Below are positions 41,047 to 48,462 of a stretch of DNA of 64,000 nucleotides, piece after piece. Position 1 is the stretch's first letter, and every line of letters begins with the position of its first letter. The position numbers and the translations under genes were made by a program. The stretch comes from JACPPO01 sp965262505 (lineage in GTDB: Bacteria > Acidobacteriota > Vicinamibacteria > Vicinamibacterales > UBA2999), in the NCBI GenBank assembly GCA_965262505.1, contig CBDHFM010000030.1, forward strand, positions 2,604,001-2,668,000, given 5' to 3'. Below the pieces are notes generated by a model, which worked only from the letters and a program-made list of their open reading frames with translations, was not told the origin of the DNA and ran no database searches.

Positions 41047-41403
41047 CTACTTCGCCATGTCCTTGAGGGTCTTGAGGGGCTGGACCTTGACCACCGTGCG
41101 TGCCGGCTTCGCCTTGAACACCGTCTCCTCCTGGGTGAAGGGATTGATGCCGCGACGCGCCTTCGTGGCCGGCTTCCGCAGGGTCTTGATCTTCAGCAGG
41201 CCAGGCACCGTGAATTGACCGGCGCCACCCTTCTTGAGATGTCGGCTGATGATGCCGCTGAGTTCGTCCAAGACGCCTGAGACCTGCTTTGTGGTCAGGT
41301 CGGTTGCGTCGGCCAGTGCGGCCAGGGTCTGCGCCTTGGTGAACGCCTCGCGTACGGTTGTCGAGTTCCGGGCACGCTGCCCGCTCTTCGCCTTCTTCGC
41401 CAT
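41047..41403 (-). CDS. HU-family DNA-binding protein
   Basis: 118 residues from ATG 41403 on the minus strand, with AAGGAGAAGAC upstream. A lysine-rich N-terminal extension (MAKKAKSGQRARNS) precedes the HU/IHF core: FTKAQTLAALADATDLTTKQ, VSGVLDELSGIISRHLKKGG, FTVPGLLKIKTLRKPATKAR, RGINPFTQEETVFKAKPART and VVKVQPLKTLKDM. The RGINPFT arm tip is the canonical DNA-bending motif. It runs against the direction of the array. A nucleoid-protein paralogue in mobile DNA may assist recombination or silence cargo; that is inference. Confidence 0.92.
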   Translation of the reverse strand: MAKKAKSGQRARNSTTVREAFTKAQTLAALADATDLTTKQVSGVLDELSGIISRHLKKGGAGQFTVPGLLKIKTLRKPATKARRGINPFTQEETVFKAKPARTVVKVQPLKTLKDMAK

Positions 41404-41753
41404 GAATGTCTTCTCCTTGAATCGCCTGGTTGGGGAACCGCGACCGAGCAACAGTGTCGCGACGCACGCAGGATGGTACCAGACATTCCACGGCCTATCG
41501 GCAGTCGTCGGCCTATTCCATCACCCACCGCACCGATGACAGGCGTTGCGGCCAGCCCCCCGATGGCCCCCGGCGGCCGAGGCCGCCTTGGAGCAGTCGC
41601 ACACGGAGCCAGGGGCACACCATGCACGAACATGCCCGGCCGGCATCGATCTGTCGGGCCAACAGATTTGAGCGTCTACACGGTCGGAGGGGTTGGCGAA
41701 ATGCAAGTGGAGGTTGCAACCACCTCTGGGTGTATCGTGGGGCCATCCGCGAG
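41404..41753. other. intergenic stretch without a recognised gene
   Basis: About 350 bases between the HU gene promoter side and the second RHH unit. Several frames are open but none resembles a known protein, and none has a convincing ribosome-binding site. Confidence 0.4.
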
Positions 41754-42220
41754 GGCTGCCACATGCCACGACATCCAGACACGGTCACCGTGAAGGTTCT
41801 CTTGGGCGCTCAGTTGCTCCGACGCCTGGATGCGGTCGCGTCCGACCTCGGCATGGACCGGCCCGAAGCCATCCACGCGACTCTCCTGCACTGGCTCGAG
41901 CAGGAAGAGCGCAAGACTGCCGTCCGAAACAGAATGCTCCGGGTGCGTGCGTGGGCGAAGACCGACGTGCGCCCCGCGTGAGGACACCGCCGGACAGCCG
42001 TTTGCAGTCTTTCCACGTACGGTGATGAGCGGACGCTCGCCGAGCTGTCTCCGATCACAGGGATGTCCCACTGACTGTTGAAAGTTGCAAGCGGCGGTTC
42101 TTCACGGCTCGTGGTACACGAGTGGTAACGAGCCGGCGGCGCGAGCCCGCCAACACTGAGTGGGTTCCGGTATGTCGCAAACGACCGTTTACGACACAGG
42201 CGGATAGGCTACGCCCGCGT
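41754..42220 (+). repeat. RHH gene + spacer + palindrome unit, second copy
   Basis: Direct repeat of 38190-38655, including GGGCTGCCACATGCCACGAC at the start and GGCGGCGCGAGCCCGCCAAC just before the palindrome. Differences are scattered substitutions, more than expected for a very recent duplication. This copy continues into the most informative resolvase remnant (copy 12). Confidence 0.85.
41762..41981 (+). CDS. ribbon-helix-helix (CopG-like) protein, copy C
   Basis: 72 residues from ATG 41762: MPRHPDTVTVKVLLGAQLLR, RLDAVASDLGMDRPEAIHAT, LLHWLEQEERKTAVRNRMLR. Differs from copy B mainly in the first strand (VKVLLGAQ versus VGVPMGAH), which in RHH proteins contacts DNA bases, so the two may prefer different operators. 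Palindrome copy 12 lies 190 bases downstream. Confidence 0.8.
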
Positions 42221-42447
42221 CTCGAAGGCGGACGGCTCCCAGTCGCTGGACCTGCAGCGCGACGCGCGGCAGGTCGTTCGCGCTATCGAAAGCCGAGGTG
42301 CGGCTGGCCCAGGCCGCGATGGCGCACCGCGCCACCTCCGTGTCCGCACTCTGCCGTGAACTCGGGGTCACCCCCGTGACGCGCTACCGGTACGTCGGGC
42401 CGCAGGGCCAGTTGCGCGAGCAGGGCGAGCAGGTCCGCGCCTCTTGA
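42173..42447 (+). pseudogene. palindrome/resolvase repeat, copy 12: both ends of a serine resolvase with the middle deleted
   Basis: Palindrome 42173-42196. The first resolvase codons follow (start AGG; IGYARVSKADGSQSLDLQRD with a base change in the second codons). The sequence then jumps to GRSFALSKAEVRLAQAAMAH, RATSVSALCRELGVTPVTRY, RYVGPQGQLREQGEQVRAS and a TGA at 42445-42447. That second part is the C-terminal helix-turn-helix of a Tn3/Hin-type serine recombinase. About 100-120 codons in between are missing and the two parts are out of frame. It shows what the complete gene of the repeat family encoded. Confidence 0.88.
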
Positions 42448-42698
42448 ATCGGCGCGCGCTGGACCGTGAGGCTGGCGGCCGAGCGTGGCCGTGTCGTACG
42501 GGCCACACGGGTGCGATCGAGTGTCTGGTCGGCGCGGCACGCGTGGCCAGCTTTCACTGCCGTCAATCGTCTGCCATGATGCGGCACGCGGACGACGTGA
42601 CGCTGGACCCTCCTGGACCCCCGAGCGCGCCGCCGCGATAGGAGCACATTCCACACCCACCGGGCGCTGAGGCCGTCCCGTGGGAAAGGAGGGAGCGC

Positions 42699-44900
42699 AT
42701 GGCCTGGTGGCATAAACCGTCGGCGCAGACACCCCGGTCCCGGTGGAACCTGAACGACTACCACACCGCGTTCGCCGCGACCAGCAAGGCGCAGATCGAG
42801 CAGGGCGTGGCGCCGTGGCAGACGCCGTGGACGCCCGGCGCGCGCCGCCGCCCTGCAAACATCCAGACCGGCACGCCGTATCGGGGCAGCAATTCGGTCT
42901 ACCTCAGTGTCACCCAAACGGCGAAGGGCTACCGCGATCACCGCTGGGCCACCTACAAGCAAATCCACGACATGGGCGGGCAGGTTCGCACAGGCGAGCA
43001 GGCCACGCACGTGCTGTTTTACAAGTTTGACGACCAGCCGGAGAAGGCGGGCGCGGCCGACACGCCGGCCACGTCGCCCGCCGGCGCGGCCGAGCCGGAA
43101 CAGCCCCGCCCGCCGATGGTCCGCGTCTACGCCGTGTTCAACGTCGAACAAGCGGACCACGTGACGCGCGACCGGCGCGACGACCAGGACAACGTGCCCG
43201 AGTGGAAGGCCCACCAGACGGCCGAGCAAGCGATCAACGAGAGCGGCGTACACGTCGCGCACGTCAGCGGCGACCGGGCCTTTTACAACATCCAAACCGA
43301 CAAGGTGACGTTGCCAGAGCGTGAGCAATTCGCCACCGCGAACGGGTATTACCAGACCGCGCTCCACGAACTTGGCCACGCGACCGGCCACCCGTTGCGC
43401 CTGGACCGCGACACGCTCAAGAACGGTGCCGGGAACTTCGGCTGCGTGGAGTACGCCCGCGAAGAACTCCGGGTCGAAATGTCGGCCATGCTGACCGGCG
43501 ACTGTGTGGGCGTCGGTCACGACGGCAGCCGAGGCGCGGCGTACGTCAAGGGCTGGATCACGGCGCTGGACCACGACCCCAGGGAAATCTACAAGGCCGC
43601 CGCCGACGCCCAACACATCTCCGATTACCTCATGCGGCCGGTCCGCGCCCGCGAACAGGTGACCGCGCAACAGGATCGCGCGCTGGCGGAGAAATACTCG
43701 GCCGCGCGCAGTCCGCAGATCAGCTCCGCGCCGACGGCGCGCCCGCGGGACCCGCGCCCGCCCAGGCCCGTGGGGGCCGACCCTGGACCGCGCGCGGATG
43801 ATCGTCCACCCGAGGGGGATCCTCAGCCCCGCCGGGCGCGGCGATCGCGCGCGGGTGACACGCTGACCAGCAGCTCGGCCCAGGTCGACACGAGCCCCGA
43901 GCGCCCCGCCACGGTCCCGACGTTGCAGGACCGCGCCGGCCAGCTCGCGCCCCTCGGATGGACCGGCCGCGAGGCCGAATGGCTGGCCCTGGTCGCCTTG
44001 CATAGCGGCGCGTTTACGCGCGCGCAATGTGGGGTGTACTTCCAGGCCGGCGACGACCGCAAACGCCTGTTGCGGTTCGTCCGCGCCCTCATCGAGCAGC
44101 ACCTCGCCATCGAGGACGCGCGGCCCATCTTCCCCGGCGGCGCGCGGGCCGTGTTGCTCACCGGCAAGCCCATCTATCAGGCGCTGGGCATCCCCGACGT
44201 GCGCCACCGCCGGTCGAAGGCCGCGACCACGATCGTCCTCATGCGCCGGCTCCTCTCGCTCGATTACATCATCGCGCGGCCGACCTTCGGATGGCTCCCC
44301 ACCGAGGGCGACAAGGTGCAGCGGTTCGAGGCGCTCGGGCTGGACCGCCGCACGTTCCCGTACCGGCTGTCCGGGCCATCCGGGACGCCGCAGACGCCGC
44401 GCTATTTCGCGTTCAATCTGCCGGTCGCCGTGGACGATCAAGCGGCGACGTTCGTGTACGTGGACCCCGGCCAGACGACCGATAGCGAGCTGCGCGCGTG
44501 GGGGGTGGCCCACGCGCCCCTGTGGGCCGCACTGCGGGCGCGGACTTTCGCCGTGCAGGTCGCCGCGGTTGGCCTGGGCGCCGAGGCGGCAGACCGCGCC
44601 GCGCCCGTGCTCAAATACTGGACCAAAGACGGCGACGGCACGGGCGGAGACACCCCCACCGGACAGACCCAGGCCGACCCGGACATCAGCCAGGAAATCG
44701 CTCGCTTGAGAGAGGCGACGCTCGGCGGCAATAATTCCTTACTCGGCGAGTGGCGTGGATACAAGAAGGCCATTGAACGGCTCGTGGCGCTGCGTCAACT
44801 TCCCGAAGGCACGCCCCCCACAACGAAGGCGCGGGTGGCGATTGACCGCTTCCAGATATGGTCAACCTCGCGGCTGACTGGCCCCGAGGCGGCGATCTGA
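42699..44900 (+). CDS. ArdC-like antirestriction protein (ssDNA-binding domain + zinc metallopeptidase) with winged-helix C-terminal extension
   Basis: 733 residues from ATG 42699 (AAAGGAGGGAGCGC upstream). N-terminal ArdC domain (DUF1738): QIEQGVAPWQTPWTPGARRR, YRGSNSVYLSVTQTAKGYRD, HRWATYKQIHDMGGQVRTGE. The metallopeptidase part carries ALHELGHATGHPLRLDRD (HExxH-like zinc site) and YAREELRVEMSAMLTGD (third ligand Glu). Residues about 345-400 are a Pro/Arg linker. The C-terminal 300 residues start with a winged-helix-like block (EWLALVALHSGAFTRAQCGV, YFQAGDDRKRLLRFV) similar to replication/relaxation-type proteins. ArdC proteins protect incoming plasmid DNA from restriction; the fusion suggests one for an integrative element. 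Confidence 0.85.
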   Translation: MAWWHKPSAQTPRSRWNLNDYHTAFAATSKAQIEQGVAPWQTPWTPGARRRPANIQTGTPYRGSNSVYLSVTQTAKGYRDHRWATYKQIHDMGGQVRTGEQATHVLFYKFDDQPEKAGAADTPATSPAGAAEPEQPRPPMVRVYAVFNVEQADHVTRDRRDDQDNVPEWKAHQTAEQAINESGVHVAHVSGDRAFYNIQTDKVTLPEREQFATANGYYQTALHELGHATGHPLRLDRDTLKNGAGNFGCVEYAREELRVEMSAMLTGDCVGVGHDGSRGAAYVKGWITALDHDPREIYKAAADAQHISDYLMRPVRAREQVTAQQDRALAEKYSAARSPQISSAPTARPRDPRPPRPVGADPGPRADDRPPEGDPQPRRARRSRAGDTLTSSSAQVDTSPERPATVPTLQDRAGQLAPLGWTGREAEWLALVALHSGAFTRAQCGVYFQAGDDRKRLLRFVRALIEQHLAIEDARPIFPGGARAVLLTGKPIYQALGIPDVRHRRSKAATTIVLMRRLLSLDYIIARPTFGWLPTEGDKVQRFEALGLDRRTFPYRLSGPSGTPQTPRYFAFNLPVAVDDQAATFVYVDPGQTTDSELRAWGVAHAPLWAALRARTFAVQVAAVGLGAEAADRAAPVLKYWTKDGDGTGGDTPTGQTQADPDISQEIARLREATLGGNNSLLGEWRGYKKAIERLVALRQLPEGTPPTTKARVAIDRFQIWSTSRLTGPEAAI

Positions 44901-44930
44901 TGGTGCCCCCCGTTTATCCCCGTTCCGTGG

Positions 44931-45230
44931 CAGGGCGCAGGGCAGGGCGCAGGGCAGGCGAAATGCCACGCGGACACAGGGGGGGGTGTGGCAATAAGAG
45001 AGGGGGGGGTGGCACACCACGCGTCCATTTTTTGCTGTCCCAGTTCGTGTTTTTCGTCCTAGACCGGACGACCCGAGCCGCGCCAGCGGGGAGGGACTGG
45101 ACGGGAGACCCCCCCCTTTTTGACCGCTGGCGCGGTCAGCCGATGGGGGGGGTGTGGCACCCGGTGTGGCACCTGGTGTGGCACACCCACCCCCCCGCCG
45201 GGGGGGGTCGCTCCCGTCCGTATGTATCCC
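44931..45230 (+). repeat. G-rich tandem-repeat stretch, iteron-like
   Basis: About 300 bases without a gene. It holds a 12-bp tandem CAGGGCGCAGGG (44931-44954), runs of 6-9 G or C, an inverted repeat GACCGC-TGGC-GCGGTC (45122-45137), and three 12-bp direct repeats beginning GGTGTGGCAC at 45151, 45163 and 45175. This lies between the ArdC gene and the coupling-protein remnant. Iterons near a replication/transfer gene would fit a plasmid or ICE origin, but no initiator protein is seen. Confidence 0.45.
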
Positions 45231-45289
45231 TGCGGGAAGGCTCCCCGGCCCGCACGCGGGCCGGACGATCAGCCACACCGATCGGCTCG

Positions 45290-46024
45290 ATGCGTGACGC
45301 ACTCCTCCGCGCCTTCCTGGTCATCGGCGGCATCAGTGCCGCGTGCGCCTGGACGTGGCCGGGCGTGTTCCCCGAGGCCGACCCCGTGGCCGTGCTCCTC
45401 CGCGACCACACGCCGAACGTGTACGCGGCGGTCGTCGCCTGGTACGACGTCGCGCCCGGCGTGGCCGTGTTCCTCACGGGCCAATTTCTCATCAGCCCGT
45501 CGCGGATCTGGTGCGCCCGGATGGGCGTCAGTCTCGGGCTCCGGTCCCGCCTTCACGCGTGGCCACTTTCGCCTACGGCGACCGGCTCTGGGATCGTCGT
45601 CGGGGAGGTCCATCCCCCGGTCAGAGCCATCGAGAGCCCGACCCCGAATGGCTGACCATTCCCGCGCGCGGACTCTCTCCCGGCGTGGCGATCTTCGGGG
45701 CGGTCGGCTCCGGTAAAACCTCCGCCTGTCTGCACTCGTTCCGTGCAGCGACCGGCCGCGCTCGTCCTGGAAGTCAAAGGCGATTCGTGCCACGACATCC
45801 GCCGGATGCTGACCGAGCTGGACCGAGGCGGCGACTACCTCGAGCTGTCCCTCGATGGCCGGCTGACGTGGAATCCACTGAGCGCCACGTGGCGTGATTC
45901 GTACTCGCTCGCCTCCCCCGTGGCGTCCCGGTTGAATCAACTGTTCGGCAACGGGAAAGAACCGTTTGGGCAACCGGCGTACCGCCACCGCGATCCGCCG
46001 GTTCCCCTACGCCCGGCACCGTGA
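45290..46024 (+). pseudogene. VirD4/TraG-like type IV coupling protein, frameshifted and truncated
   Basis: From ATG 45290 two N-terminal membrane segments are seen (ALLRAFLVIGGISAACAWTW, VVAWYDVAPGVAVFLTGQFL), then a frame change near 45635. The second frame carries EWLTIPARGLSPGVAIFGAV, GSGKTSACLHSF (Walker A). A second shift near 45740 returns to RPAALVLEVKGDSCHDIRRM, LTELDRGGDYLELSLDGRLT, WNPLSATW, and the frame ends at 46024. A functional ATPase of this type is 500-700 residues, so the Walker B half is missing. Such proteins bring relaxosome DNA to a type IV secretion channel; none of the channel genes is here. Confidence 0.75.
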
Positions 46025-46119
46025 ATGTCTACAACTCGAAGCCCAGGCGCGCCGATGACCACCGCCGCACACGCCGCCGCGACGAAGGCCGCGCGCGGTA
46101 AACGACCACCGCCGAACTC

Positions 46120-46419
46120 GTGTCACGCATGGACGAACGCGAGCCGCAGATGGCCGACACCGAGGACCGGCTCCGCCGGACGATGGAGACGATCCTCGAA
46201 CCGCATCGGCGACGACGTGCCCGGCCAGGAGCCCCCCGCGTGACCACCATCGACCGGCTGAGGCACCCGAGCATCAGCGAGGCGGGGACACGCGCCGCCG
46301 GCATCAATCCGGAGCCGATCCCGAGCGGGGGCGTCACACGATGGACCGCCAAGGCCCGCGCCGAGGGCGACCAGCTCCGCTTCCAGGATCGCGGCCGCCT
46401 CACTGCCGCCAAACGTTGA
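46120..46419 (+). other. open frame of doubtful coding status, possible mobile-element remnant
   Basis: The plus-strand frame includes SRMDEREPQMADTEDRLRRT, METILEPHR and, after a GTG at 46241, IDRLRHPSISEAGTRAAGIN. The first part looks like a genuine helical protein segment. It overlaps the doubtful 3' portion of the minus-strand gene at 46797, so at most one of the two is real here. It may continue the degraded transfer module. Confidence 0.3.
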
Positions 46420-46797
46420 CCGAAACACGGTCATGGCGACCAGTTCGTAGTCAGGGGGCACCGCGTTCAGTTCTTCCTGCATGGTGCCGGTGCGGCTCGT
46501 CGCCAGCAGGATGTACCGGAATCGCCGCCCTTCCGGGTCCAGCCGCATAATGACGACCGCCTCGTCCCCGCCGAACGCCGTCTCCCCGCCTTGTGCCCCG
46601 GCGACGCGGTAGCCGCGCGCGCCGGCCGCGTTCAACTCTTCCTCCATCGTGCCGGTGCGGTTGGTTGACAAGAGCAGGTATTTGTCCGGATCGCCCGCCT
46701 CTTGCGGCTCTTGCGCGTGGCCGGTCACCGCGAGCAGTGTCAGGGCCGCGAAGGCCATGACGGCGTACACGCTGGCGTTCTTACTGAGTGTCCTCAT
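46123..46797 (-). CDS. secreted two-repeat protein of unknown function, 3' part uncertain
   Basis: Minus strand from ATG 46797 with TTAGGAGACACC directly upstream. Signal peptide YAVMAFAALTLLAVTGHAQE. Two about 45-residue repeats follow: KYLLLSTNRTGTMEEELNAA ... AFGGDEAVVIM and RYILLATSRTGTMQEELNAV ... TFGGSEAAAILE, each a beta-alpha-beta unit like DUF4177-type domains. After about residue 140 the composition turns to proline/arginine-rich shadow sequence. The true gene probably ended near 46380 and has lost its stop codon through the junction with transfer-module remains. Function unknown. Confidence 0.6.
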   Translation of the reverse strand: MRTLSKNASVYAVMAFAALTLLAVTGHAQEPQEAGDPDKYLLLSTNRTGTMEEELNAAGARGYRVAGAQGGETAFGGDEAVVIMRLDPEGRRFRYILLATSRTGTMQEELNAVPPDYELVAMTVFRSTFGGSEAAAILEAELVALGAGLGGPSCDAPARDRLRIDAGGACPRLADARVPQPVDGGHAGGSWPGTSSPMRFEDRLHRPAEPVLGVGHLRLAFVHA

Positions 46798-46907
46798 GGT
46801 GTCTCCTAAATCCTTCTTTCTTTACTGTTGTAGGGACGTCTGGGAGGAGAGAACCGGTCAAGCCGGGTGAATAAAGAACACCTCAGCCGATTCCGCTGAC
46901 CGCCATG

Positions 46908-47255
46908 TCATTGTGCGCGGCGTCTTCTTCCCCAAATCGGAAGGTCCTTGAGAAGCACGACCACCAACCCGATGATGTTGAGCCCTACTTGCTCGTCGCG
47001 CCATCGCTCAACGCGCTGCCGAAGCCCTGTTATCTGAGCCTCGTCTTTCTCGATCCTATCGCGAAACTCTCTCATCGCCTGGTTCGAGCGAACCCCTTGA
47101 TCAGCGAGGATCTTGATCATTTCAGCGTATGCAGCGAGATCCCCACCATTCAACTTGGCTTGCAAGTCCTCAACGGTTGATGAGAGAGCCTCGAGATTTT
47201 CTTTTTCACCGGGGGTGGAGAGCCACATCGTCGTGATCGCTCCCCTGAGACTCAC
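46908..47255 (-). CDS. coiled-coil protein with C-terminal membrane anchor
   Basis: 115 residues on the minus strand from ATG 47255. The body is a long charged helix (EALSSTVEDLQAKLNGGDLA, AMREFRDRIEKDEAQITGLR, QRVERWRDEQ) followed by one membrane segment (VGLNIIGLVVVLLKDLPIW) and a basic tail. GC content is lower than in the neighbours, suggesting transfer. It is unrelated in sequence to the membrane proteins at 47729 and 50024 but similar in style: small coiled-coil/TM proteins around an integrase and an Abi-like gene. No function is assigned. Confidence 0.55.
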   Translation of the reverse strand: MSLRGAITTMWLSTPGEKENLEALSSTVEDLQAKLNGGDLAAYAEMIKILADQGVRSNQAMREFRDRIEKDEAQITGLRQRVERWRDEQVGLNIIGLVVVLLKDLPIWGRRRRAQ

Positions 47256-47728
47256 ACCTACACGGTTCAGTAGGAAAGGATCGGGTTGATTCCCGCGTCG
47301 GAACTGGATGCTGGAGAGGTACGACTACCGAAGCCCCGCGCAGGTGCGACGCGACCTCGTCGGGCTGGACGCGGCCGCGTAGATGCGAATACCGTCAAAC
47401 CACTGCCCAAGAACCCTGAGGCGGTACACTTCGCTCCCGAGCTGTCACAGGCCCGGCAGGACAGGCCCCGGCCCGTTGGCCGCACGTCCGGGCCGCGAAG
47501 GCTATCCGGGCCGTTTTTTTGGCTGATGGTGGAGGCCGCGACGACGGCCGAGACCGCGAGGCAGCCGAGGCATGGGACGCCATCGCGACCCATGCCACCG
47601 GCCCAGGCCGACGCCCGCGAGGTAGACGACGACGGCGCCGACGGCCAGCCCCAATGAATGCGCCCGGCGTGCGATGACAACGGCCTCGGAATCACCCGCG
47701 TAGTGGTCCGAAGAAAGTCGGCAGTTCA
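47256..47728. other. gene-poor stretch with a repeated hairpin-like motif
   Basis: About 470 bases in which no frame is convincing. It includes GGCCGCGAAGGCTATCCGGG, CCGTTTTTTT near 47495-47520, which recurs as GGCCCGCGAAGGCTATCTGG, GCCGTTT near 52400. The T-run here could make it a plus-strand terminator. A minus-strand frame shows one hydrophobic segment (SLGLAVGAVVVYLAGVGLGR) but no clear start. Confidence 0.35.
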
Positions 47729-48217
47729 GTGGCAGAGCCGAAATCAACTAAGGAATACAAGGCAATGCTAAAGCCAACACTCGAATCTCGTTACGTTCCT
47801 GTGGTCCAGTTGATGGTAGGTGTGGCCGTAGCGCGTCCAATGAGCCTGCTGACGGAAAGCTCCATTGGTCTGAGGTGGTCGCTTGTGCTGTTCAGCCTCG
47901 CGGCGATGGGAGCGATTTCTCTTTTTCGCGACGGATGGCGACTGTTTCACCAGCTGCGACTTAAGAGAGCAGTCAACAAGGCGTACCGATTTGTGTCTTA
48001 TGCTTACAAGCCTGAGATCCTGAAAGTGATGGAAGAAAACAGAAGGCTTCGTCATCAGGGTATCGTGAAGGAAGAAGCACAAAAGGCCGTTGACGACGTG
48101 GAGTCATTAATCGATACCTTCGGGATGGAACGGCCCGATCGAATCAATGTTGATGACGAAAAATCCTTGGCGCAATGGCACAACTATTTGCGCTCACTTA
48201 GACGACGAGAGTACTAA
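47729..48217 (+). CDS. two-TM membrane protein of unknown function
   Basis: 162 residues from GTG 47729 (ATG 47765 possible). Two hydrophobic segments, PVVQLMVGVAVARPMSLLTE and WSLVLFSLAAMGAISLF, are followed by a basic helical tail (DGWRLFHQLRLKRAVNKAYR, VMEENRRLRHQGIVKEEAQK). Codon use is clearly more AT-rich than in the core genes at the right end, a sign of transfer. It lies 140 bases upstream of the dif-like site. No domain is recognised. Confidence 0.6.
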   Translation: MAEPKSTKEYKAMLKPTLESRYVPVVQLMVGVAVARPMSLLTESSIGLRWSLVLFSLAAMGAISLFRDGWRLFHQLRLKRAVNKAYRFVSYAYKPEILKVMEENRRLRHQGIVKEEAQKAVDDVESLIDTFGMERPDRINVDDEKSLAQWHNYLRSLRRREY

Positions 48218-48357
48218 ACCTCAGATGGGCGCCGTGGTGCCTCAGGCGGCGATAGACCGTGCCCCAGGCCATCACCGGCACGCCGTCGACATCCCCCCAC
48301 CTTTGAGTAGCGTTTGGGTTCAGAGTCCGGCCTCCAGCAGCGTCGGTGCGTCTTGTT

Positions 48358-48385
48358 ACGTAACATAAAGGACGTTATGTTACTA
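48358..48385 (+). other. dif-like recombination site
   Basis: A 28-bp site of Xer architecture: 11-bp arm ACGTAACATAA, 6-bp centre AGGACG and 11-bp arm TTATGTTACTA. The inner 9 bases of the arms are a perfect inverted repeat (GTAACATAA / TTATGTTAC). The right arm shares TTATGTTA and the left arm CATAA with the classical E. coli dif (arms GGTGCGCATAA and TTATGTTAAAT), while the centre differs. A tyrosine recombinase gene begins about 620 bases downstream. It could be an attachment site of that enzyme, a site for chromosomal XerCD, or an operator. Confidence 0.5.
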
Positions 48386-48462
48386 TTAATAGCGATGAAG
48401 CGGAGGGTCGACCAGCGGCGGCCAACATGGCAATCCCGGGTCGGACTGTGAGACGCTGCCGC

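Noticed and set aside
10151..42196. The regularly recurring palindrome as a CRISPR array
   Set aside because: Copies are 0.9-6.6 kb apart, the intervals are genes rather than 30-40 base spacers, and no cas gene is present.
10151..42196. The array as a classical integron with attC sites
   Set aside because: The palindrome lacks the attC R/L box layout and GTTRRRY core, and no IntI-type integrase lies next to it. The associated gene is a serine, not a tyrosine, recombinase.
42384..44513. 709-codon minus-strand frame
   Set aside because: Antisense to the ArdC-like gene, which has clear domain motifs and a strong ribosome-binding site.
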